From Pseudomonadota bacterium (GTDB taxonomy: Bacteria; Pseudomonadota; Gammaproteobacteria; Xanthomonadales; Xanthomonadaceae): 10,854 nucleotides of DNA. Both the position numbers and the translations under genes were made by a program. Shown one piece after another: positions 6,801 through 10,854 of this stretch. Below the pieces are notes generated by a model. It saw only the letters and a list, made by a program, of their open reading frames with translations, was not told the origin of the DNA and did not search any database. Numbering within the stretch: position 1 is the stretch's first letter; every line of letters starts with the position of its first letter. The stretch spans positions 1 to 10,854 of the forward strand of contig JAEXNZ010000514.1 of the NCBI GenBank assembly GCA_023439425.1, given 5' to 3'.

Positions 6801-7182
6801 CCGGCAAACCCCCGTGCAGCGTTTCATGCAGGGCGAGGTGCCGATCTTCCTGATCAGCCTGAAAGCCGGCGGCGTTGGCCTTAACCTGACCCGGGCCGAC
6901 ACCGTCATCCATTTCGACCCATGGTGGAACCCGGCGGCCGAAAACCAGGCCACCGACCGCGCGCACCGCATCGGACAGGAGCAGCCGGTGTTCGTCTACA
7001 AGTTGATTGCCGCCGGCAGCATCGAGGAACGGATCGCGGAAATGCAGGAGCGCAAGGCCGCGCTTGCCGACACCATCCTGGATGACGGCGGCAACACCGG
7101 CCCGCGCTTCAGCGACGAGGATCTGCAGGCGTTGCTGGCTCCGCTGCCGGGAGGAACGGCGGGGCGGCGGAAGCAGGGGTAG
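3874..7182 (+). CDS. SWIM zinc finger/SNF2-family ATPase (helicase-like)
   Basis: The 1102-residue product is a superfamily 2 SNF2-type ATPase, expected to translocate on double-stranded DNA and remodel protein-DNA complexes. Near the N-terminus is a SWIM zinc finger, C72-x-C74-x5-C80-x-H82. Residues about 100-620 hold a long region with no motif I recognise. The motor follows: Walker A DDMGLGKT (lysine 660), DEAQ box (752-755), LTGTPMEN (779-786), AGGVGLNLT (998-1006) and motif VI DRAHRIGQ with arginines 1029 and 1032. All catalytic motifs look intact. SWIM plus SNF2 is a common bacterial layout, distinct from RapA/HepA, and its cellular role is poorly defined; DNA repair or transcription-linked roles are possible. 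The ATG at 3874 has AGGAGA upstream. The gene stands alone, divergent from scoA and convergent with rmlD. Confidence 0.93.
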   Translation: MTATYTQEDIRRWFDPRTMEKSANYLFAVRQLRHQNDQITALVQGSARRPYHVWVDLKASTRTARSPLVAECSCPVGQGCKHLAAVMAQGLDLVQVSAPMELPAAPLTLLQPPRTELLQALSRWHARHSSASRPATPAGPTRGICYDLSVFQHRLAVHVQRTKRGADGTFKREKLLSLGPDLFLAPAGYLTQDDIAVLSQLWLLQHHHDNRDRIDIVVLLQQIIATGRAFIADAIAPVPARWAPPRMGALHWKASEHNGRLRAMPSLQVEGGGHGSVHGRSGCYLDIDTGEVGALQLAMAAEDAGAFLELPGVFPEETTLVSQTLQQIDPALPHPATGDALPLLDAVPVVPVLRLYSVEHRPMWLPQRAPPEWRDFATATFEYGANSRHLDDPSVFVQDDLGQLSLLARDAAEEHLRERELQAAGLYRDPRPVDIQPATGPQFLPRSGDWAQFLQNEMPQLEALGWRVEPDAAFRHRVTEVDAITLDVQADRDVPGWFEIGLDIEVDGQTLALAPLLQQVLNTDPRWSRGAASVIADDELVLLPSTGPLRLGLRAGRLKPLVALLGDLFGPRRSRLRVPLHDHARLRTLQDTAGLRLKDDTMARSVAQRLLDGPAMTPAQPPAGLQATLRPYQLDGLSWLQHLRQHNLGGVLADDMGLGKTLQTLAHIQLEKEARRLRQPVLVVVPTSLLHNWQAEAERFTPELRVLVLHGPSRAENFPQIERHDVVLTTYALLWRDEEVLRDQAWHLLVLDEAQQAKNPRSRAAMALRSLKANHRLCLTGTPMENHLGELWTQFDFLLPGLLGSEKVFNQQWRHPIERNADTQRAQWLARRMRPFLLRRRKDEVAAELPEKTLITRSVVLEGAQRDMYETVRATMEVKVRHAVAQQGLARSHIVVLDALLKLRQVCCDPRLLPGTRAGATASAKLELLREMLPEMVEEGRRILLFSQFTSMLDLLGQLLDELGLTYVTLTGQTRDRQTPVQRFMQGEVPIFLISLKAGGVGLNLTRADTVIHFDPWWNPAAENQATDRAHRIGQEQPVFVYKLIAAGSIEERIAEMQERKAALADTILDDGGNTGPRFSDEDLQALLAPLPGGTAGRRKQG

Positions 7183-7212
7183 CGCAGGGGACCGCCACTT
7201 GTTCCCGGGTGC

Positions 7213-7229
7213 TGGCTCGGATTCAGCCA
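7213..7229. terminator. Weak stem-loop between convergent SNF2-type gene and rmlD
   Basis: A 5-bp inverted repeat, TGGCT/AGCCA (7213-7217 and 7225-7229) with a 7-nt loop, spans the end of rmlD in the 40-bp convergent gap. It has no T-run. It is the only structure I see that could end either transcript, and the call is weak. Confidence 0.2.
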
Positions 7230-8140
7230 ATTGTGAGCGAATCGTCCTGGGCCAGTTCCCCGATCACTCGCTGCAGCCCCTGCTGCCATGGCGGGAGGAT
7301 CAGTCCCATCTCGCGCTGAAGACGGTGATTGTCCAGCACGGACCACGCCGGGCGCTGCACGTGTGCGGGGTACTCAGCGCTGGAAATAGGGACAACTAGC
7401 GGCTTTTTCTGCAGCACGCCCTGATGATGGGCCTCGATAAAGATCGCCTCGGCGAAGCCCGCCCAGCTGGTCTGGCCGGAGGCGGTCAGGTGCCAGGTAC
7501 CGCTGTGCTTGACCGGATGGATCAAGGCGAGCGCGGTGATGTCGGCAATCAGCTGGGCGCTGGTCGGCGTGCCGATCTGGTCGGACACCACCCGCACGCT
7601 GTCATGATCAGCCGCCAACCGCAGCATGGTGCGCAGGAAGTTCCTGCCGTGCGCGGCATAGACCCAGGCGGTCCTGAAAATCAGATGACGGCCCCCCGCC
7701 TCGCGCACTGCCTGCTCGCCGTCGCGCTTGGTGACGCCGTAGACGTTGAGCGGAGCGGTCGGATCCTCCTCGGTGTAGGGCTCGCTGCCCTTGCCGTCGA
7801 ACACGTAGTCCGTGGAGTAGTGCACGAACGGCACGGCGTGGTCCGCGCACCAACGCGCAATCACCCCCGGTGCATCGGCATTGACCCGCCGCGCGCCCGC
7901 TGCATCCTGCTCGGCGGCATCAACCGCGGTGTAGGCTGCGGCATTGATCACTGCCGTGGGGCGCACCCGGTCCAGCAAGGCAGGTAGATCGTCTGGCTGA
8001 TCGAGGTTGGCTACCTCGCAGGGTCGCCCATCGGCCAGATGACCACTTCGCGTCGCGCCCAGCACCGGCCCATGGGGAGCCAGGGCACGCAGCAGCACCT
8101 GCCCCACCTGCCCGCCCGCACCGAGTACAAGAAATGTCAT
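7223..8140 (-). CDS. rmlD: dTDP-4-dehydrorhamnose reductase
   Basis: The 305-residue product is the last enzyme of dTDP-L-rhamnose synthesis: it reduces dTDP-4-dehydro-L-rhamnose with NAD(P)H in the cytoplasm. It is a short-chain dehydrogenase/reductase with the Rossmann motif GAGGQVG (7-13), the family block HYSTDYVFDG (108-116 region) and the catalytic Y134-x3-K138 in NVYGVTKRDGE. FRTAWVYA and DQIGTPTSA further on are also RmlD hallmarks. The ATG at 8140 lies inside the rmlC stop (ATGA overlap, 8137-8140) and has no strong ribosome site of its own, so translation is probably coupled to rmlC. It is the final gene of the operon, and its length is normal. Confidence 0.96.
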   Translation of the reverse strand: MTFLVLGAGGQVGQVLLRALAPHGPVLGATRSGHLADGRPCEVANLDQPDDLPALLDRVRPTAVINAAAYTAVDAAEQDAAGARRVNADAPGVIARWCADHAVPFVHYSTDYVFDGKGSEPYTEEDPTAPLNVYGVTKRDGEQAVREAGGRHLIFRTAWVYAAHGRNFLRTMLRLAADHDSVRVVSDQIGTPTSAQLIADITALALIHPVKHSGTWHLTASGQTSWAGFAEAIFIEAHHQGVLQKKPLVVPISSAEYPAHVQRPAWSVLDNHRLQREMGLILPPWQQGLQRVIGELAQDDSLTIG

Positions 8141-8694
8141 GGCAGGTAGACCGGCAGCCGGTCCTCGGGCACGTCCTTGAGGAACGGTGCCTGCTCGTCC
8201 TTGGCCGACAGCAACGGTTGGCTGATGGGCCAGTCCACCGCGATGTCGACGTCGTTCCAGCGGATGCCGGCGTCGGCTTCCTTTACGTAGACGTCGGTGC
8301 AGAGGTAGCTGAAGAGCGCCGTTTCTGACAGCACCGCGAAGCCGTGGGCGAAGCCTTCCGGAATCCAGAACTGACGCTTGTTCTCCGCACTCAGCACCAC
8401 TGCTTCCCAGTGGCCAAACGTGGGCGAACCTCGCCTGATGTCAACCGCCACATCATAGACCTCGCCCTCCAGCACGCTGACCAGCTTTCCTTGGGGACGC
8501 GGCCATTGGTAATGAAGTCCGCGCAGGACGCCTCGACTAGACGATGACACATTGCTCTGCAAGAACGAAGTTGGCAATCCGAGCAGTTGGAACCGCTCCG
8601 CATTCCAGGATTCGAAGAAAAAGCCACGATCATCCCCGAACACTTTGGGTTCGATCACCGCGCAACCGGGCAGTGCCGTCTGAATTACTTTCAC
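8137..8694 (-). CDS. rmlC: dTDP-4-dehydrorhamnose 3,5-epimerase
   Basis: The 185-residue product is a cupin-type epimerase that converts dTDP-4-dehydro-6-deoxy-D-glucose to the L-rhamno form. It has the conserved blocks FGDDRGFFFESWN (about 19-31), RGVLRGLHYQ with the presumed catalytic base H61, KLVSVLEGEVYDVAVDIR (70-87) with RGSPTFG, and IPEGFAHGF. I chose the GTG at 8694: it overlaps the rmlA stop as GTGA, has GAGGAG 7 nt upstream, and gives the family's usual length. The longer frame starting at 8826 is shadow of rmlA. Base composition in the 5' half of the gene is clearly lower in GC than in the flanking genes. Confidence 0.95.
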   Translation of the reverse strand: MKVIQTALPGCAVIEPKVFGDDRGFFFESWNAERFQLLGLPTSFLQSNVSSSSRGVLRGLHYQWPRPQGKLVSVLEGEVYDVAVDIRRGSPTFGHWEAVVLSAENKRQFWIPEGFAHGFAVLSETALFSYLCTDVYVKEADAGIRWNDVDIAVDWPISQPLLSAKDEQAPFLKDVPEDRLPVYLP

Positions 8695-9578
8695 GGCACT
8701 ACTCCTCGCTCTGCAAGCGTGACCAGATACTGACCATATCCATTTTTCTGTAACGGGGCCGCCAACGAGAGCAGCTGCTCCGCGCTGATCCAGCCCTTGC
8801 CAAATGCCACTTCTTCGGGACAGCACACCTGGAGACCCTGTCGCGTCTGAATTGTCTCAATGAAGTTGGATGCTTCCAGCAACGATCTGTGTGTGCCGGT
8901 ATCGAGCCAGGCGAATCCACGACCCAACGCCTCCAGATGCAACTGCCCATCCAGGAGGTAGCGACGATTCAGGTCAGTAATTTCCAATTCCCCACGCCCC
9001 GAAGGTCTCAACTCGGCGGCGTAGTCACATGCATTCCCGTCGTAGAAGTACAGGCCAGTGACCGCATAGTTGGAGCGCGGATTGGCCGGCTTCTCGACGA
9101 GATCGACAACCTTGCCCGCCTTGTCGAACTCGGCTACGCCGTAACGCTCCGGGTCATTCACCCAGTAGCCGAACACAGTGGCTCCGGTGTCGCGCGCATC
9201 GGCATTGCGCAGCACCTCACGCAGCCCATGGCCGTGGAAGATGTTATCGCCCAGCACCAAGCAGCTCGGCTTGCCGCCGACGAAGTCACGGCCAATCAAA
9301 TAAGCCTGCGCGAGTCCATCCGGACTGGGCTGCACGGCGTACTCGATGTTCATGCCCCACTGCGAGCCGTCGCCCAGCAACTGCTGGAACAACGCCTGCT
9401 CATGCGGGGTATTGATGATCAGCACATCACGGATGCCCGCCAGCATCAGCACGCTGAGCGGGTAGTAGATCATCGGCTTGTCGTACACCGGCAGCAGCTG
9501 CTTGCTGACGCCCTTGGTGATCGGATACAGCCGGGTGCCGGAGCCGCCGGCCAGGATGATGCCCTTGCGTTGCGTCAT
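8691..9578 (-). CDS. rmlA: Glucose-1-phosphate thymidylyltransferase
   Basis: The 295-residue product makes dTDP-glucose from dTTP and glucose-1-phosphate, the entry step of the pathway and the usual point of feedback inhibition by dTDP-rhamnose. The nucleotide-binding motif LAGGSGTRLYPIT (9-21) with R16 and K26 in SKQLLPVYDKPM is intact. The metal-binding aspartates appear as D111 in LGDNIFHG and D226 in WLDTGTH. EKP (162-164) and GELEITDLN (196-204) are also as expected. ATG at 9578 follows the rmlB stop by 9 nt with GAGG 7 nt upstream. The 3' end is overlapped by the rmlC start. Confidence 0.97.
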   Translation of the reverse strand: MTQRKGIILAGGSGTRLYPITKGVSKQLLPVYDKPMIYYPLSVLMLAGIRDVLIINTPHEQALFQQLLGDGSQWGMNIEYAVQPSPDGLAQAYLIGRDFVGGKPSCLVLGDNIFHGHGLREVLRNADARDTGATVFGYWVNDPERYGVAEFDKAGKVVDLVEKPANPRSNYAVTGLYFYDGNACDYAAELRPSGRGELEITDLNRRYLLDGQLHLEALGRGFAWLDTGTHRSLLEASNFIETIQTRQGLQVCCPEEVAFGKGWISAEQLLSLAAPLQKNGYGQYLVTLAERGVVP

Positions 9579-9587
9579 GTCGTGTCC

Positions 9588-10643
9588 TCAGGCGCTGGTG
9601 CCGATGCGCTGCAGGCGGTAGCTGCCGTCCAGCACGCCGTTGACCCATTCTTGGTTATCGAGGTACCAGTCCACGGTGAAGGCGATGCCCTGTTCGAAGG
9701 TGTACTTCGGCTCCCAGCCCAGCTGATCTTTCAGCTTGCTGGCGTCAATCGCGTAGCGACGATCATGCCCAGGGCGATCGGCCACGTAGGAGATCTGGCT
9801 GCTGCGCGGCTGGCCGTCCTCGCGCGGACAGCGTGCATCAAGCAGCGCGCAGATCGCCTGCACTACTTCAATGTTCTGCTTTTCCGAGTTGCCACCAACA
9901 TTGTAGGTTTCGCCGACCTGGCCCTTGGCCAGCACGGTGCGGATCGCCTCGCAGTGGTCGCTGACGAACAGCCAGTCACGCACCTGCTTGCCGTCGCCGT
10001 ACACCGGCAGCGGCTCGCCAGCCAGCGCCTTGGCGATCACCAGCGGAATGAGCTTCTCCGGGAAGTGGTACGGGCCGTAGTTGTTCGAGCAGTTGGTGGT
10101 CAGCACCGGCAGCCCGTAGGTGTGGTGGAACGCACGCACCAGGTGGTCCGAAGCCGCCTTGGAGGCCGAGTACGGCGAATTCGGCGCATACGGAGTGGTT
10201 TCGCTGAACTTGCCGGTGTCGCCGAGGGTGCCGTAGACCTCATCGGTGGACACATGCAGGAAGCGGAAGGCCTCACCCTTGTCGGCCGGCAGCGCCTTCC
10301 AGTGGTCGCGCACGGCCTCAAGCAGGGCCAGGGTGCCCACCACATTGGTCTGGATGAAGGCACCGGGGCCGTCAATGGAGCGGTCCACATGGGTCTCAGC
10401 AGCAAAGTTCAGCACCGCGTCGGGCTGGAACTCGTTCAGCAGACGGGTCACCAGCGAGTGGTCGCCAATGTCGCCATGAACGAAAACGTGGTCCGGATTG
10501 CCCTCGATTGCCGCCAGGGTCTTGAGATTGCCGGCGTAGGTGAGCATGTCCAGATTGATGACGCGGATGCCTTGCGAGACGGCGTCCAATACGAAATTGC
10601 CACCGATGAAACCGGCACCTCCGGTGACGAGCCATGTGGGCAC
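9588..10643 (-). CDS. rmlB: dTDP-glucose 4,6-dehydratase
   Basis: The 351-residue product is an extended short-chain dehydrogenase that oxidises, dehydrates and re-reduces dTDP-glucose to dTDP-4-dehydro-6-deoxyglucose using tightly bound NAD. TGGAGFIG (7-14) is the Rossmann motif. The catalytic residues are T133-D134-E135 in HVSTDEVYG and Y158-x3-K162 in SPYSASKAASD. NNYGPYHFPEKLIP and PGHDRRYAID are standard family blocks. The start codon is GTG at 10643, with AAGGAG 8 nt upstream; the ATG inside the same region is out of frame. It is the first gene of the operon, in the order B-A-C-D that is common in Xanthomonadaceae polysaccharide loci. Confidence 0.97.
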   Translation of the reverse strand: MPTWLVTGGAGFIGGNFVLDAVSQGIRVINLDMLTYAGNLKTLAAIEGNPDHVFVHGDIGDHSLVTRLLNEFQPDAVLNFAAETHVDRSIDGPGAFIQTNVVGTLALLEAVRDHWKALPADKGEAFRFLHVSTDEVYGTLGDTGKFSETTPYAPNSPYSASKAASDHLVRAFHHTYGLPVLTTNCSNNYGPYHFPEKLIPLVIAKALAGEPLPVYGDGKQVRDWLFVSDHCEAIRTVLAKGQVGETYNVGGNSEKQNIEVVQAICALLDARCPREDGQPRSSQISYVADRPGHDRRYAIDASKLKDQLGWEPKYTFEQGIAFTVDWYLDNQEWVNGVLDGSYRLQRIGTSA

Positions 10644-10792
10644 AGCCGGTACTCCTTGTTACATATGGATTCTGGTCGACCCTGAGGTCGCTCCGATTCA
10701 GCTGTACAGCATACCCCGTGGCCTCTTCACGTCGGTACGGGGATCGTGAATGGGCAATCACCCGACTGCCTCGAATGCCGCATTGCAACATA

Positions 10793-10812
10793 ACCATACG
10801 CATTCGCATGGT
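10793..10812. promoter_or_regulatory. Operator-like dyad overlapping a candidate -35 box
   Basis: ACCAT at 10793-10797 and ATGGT at 10808-10812 are perfect 5-bp inverted arms, and 16 of the 20 positions between and including them are symmetric. The size and AT/GC pattern suit a dimeric repressor or activator site. It overlaps the -35 box of the rightward promoter candidate. The protein that might bind is unknown. Confidence 0.35.
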
Positions 10813-10832
10813 AACGCGAGGCCAGTTAGAAT
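10803..10832 (+). promoter_or_regulatory. Candidate sigma70 promoter reading rightward out of the window
   Basis: TTCGCA (10803-10808, 4 of 6 matches to TTGACA) is followed after 18 bp by TAGAAT (10827-10832, 5 of 6 matches to TATAAT). It would drive a gene beyond the right edge, divergent from rmlB. In Xanthomonas, etf genes commonly sit next to rmlB, which makes an etf operon the first guess. Transcription would begin at or just before the poly-C tract. Confidence 0.4.
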
Positions 10833-10838
10833 CCAGCT

Positions 10839-10853
10839 CCCCCCCCCCCCCCC
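10839..10853. repeat. 15-base C homopolymer
   Basis: Fifteen consecutive C residues on the plus strand (poly-G on the rmlB strand) begin 7 bases after the candidate -10 box. A run this long is exceptional compared with the rest of the window and is prone to slippage in replication or transcription. It is also a classic place for sequencing or assembly length errors. Confidence 0.9.
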
Positions 10854-10854
10854 G

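Larger units (their letters stand above)
10644..10854. other. Intergenic region upstream of rmlB, runs to the window edge
   Basis: No gene is visible in these 211 bases. They should contain the promoter of the rml operon on the minus strand, but I see no convincing sigma70 match; TATGCT (10713-10708, minus) is a possible -10 box without a good -35 box. Symmetric elements include a perfect 10-bp palindrome GCTGTACAGC (10701-10710), 6-bp inverted arms TTCACG/CGTGAA (10726-10731 and 10745-10750) and a small CGACC/GGTCG hairpin at 10678-10691. The JUMPstart/ops element of enterobacterial polysaccharide operons was looked for and not found. Confidence 0.5.

Noticed and set aside
6010..7230. Second long minus-strand frame (406 residues) opposite the SNF2 motor domain
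   Set aside because: Same low-complexity Q/H/R/A composition; it is a shadow of the real gene.
8889..10685. Plus-strand frame of 598 residues opposite rmlA and rmlB
   Set aside because: rmlA and rmlB are unmistakable on the other strand, and this product resembles no family I know.
1..10854. CRISPR array, tRNA or rRNA genes, transposase or integrase
   Set aside because: No regularly spaced direct repeats, no cloverleaf or rRNA sequence, and no transposase or integrase motifs were seen on either strand.

Overview
The window looks like a chromosomal segment from a GC-rich gammaproteobacterium of the Xanthomonadaceae, most likely Stenotrophomonas. The reasons are the rmlBACD order, strong GC bias in third codon positions, and two GTAG-type REP hairpins that resemble the SMAG elements described in Stenotrophomonas maltophilia. 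The genus is an inference; no database search was possible.

Layout, left to right. Positions 1-54 hold what looks like a tail-to-tail REP pair, its left unit cut by the window edge. Positions 79-480 are non-coding, and their last 170 bases form an unusually structured leader. That leader feeds a short plus-strand gene (481-759) whose product has the core motif of the SymE type I toxin family. A second REP-like hairpin (781-807) separates it from a convergent minus-strand block (804-3784). Read in the direction of transcription, that block holds scoA and scoB (the two subunits of a 3-oxoacid CoA-transferase), a small single-span protein, and a multi-pass membrane protein resembling a GT-C glycosyltransferase.

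An 89-bp divergent gap separates scoA from a large plus-strand SWIM zinc finger/SNF2-type ATPase (3874-7182). This gene converges on the minus-strand dTDP-L-rhamnose operon rmlB-rmlA-rmlC-rmlD (10643 to 7223). That operon is tightly coupled: rmlA/rmlC share GTGA and rmlC/rmlD share ATGA. The four enzymes convert glucose-1-phosphate to dTDP-L-rhamnose for LPS O-antigen or exopolysaccharide. The region upstream of rmlB runs to the right edge and ends in a 15-base C homopolymer next to a candidate rightward promoter and an operator-like dyad.

Most of the window is ordinary housekeeping or accessory metabolism. The parts that deserve a second look are the SymE-like gene with its leader, whose segments can pair in mutually exclusive ways, and the poly-C tract at a possible transcription start in the rmlB upstream region. 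I did not find evidence of a clearly new multi-gene defence system.
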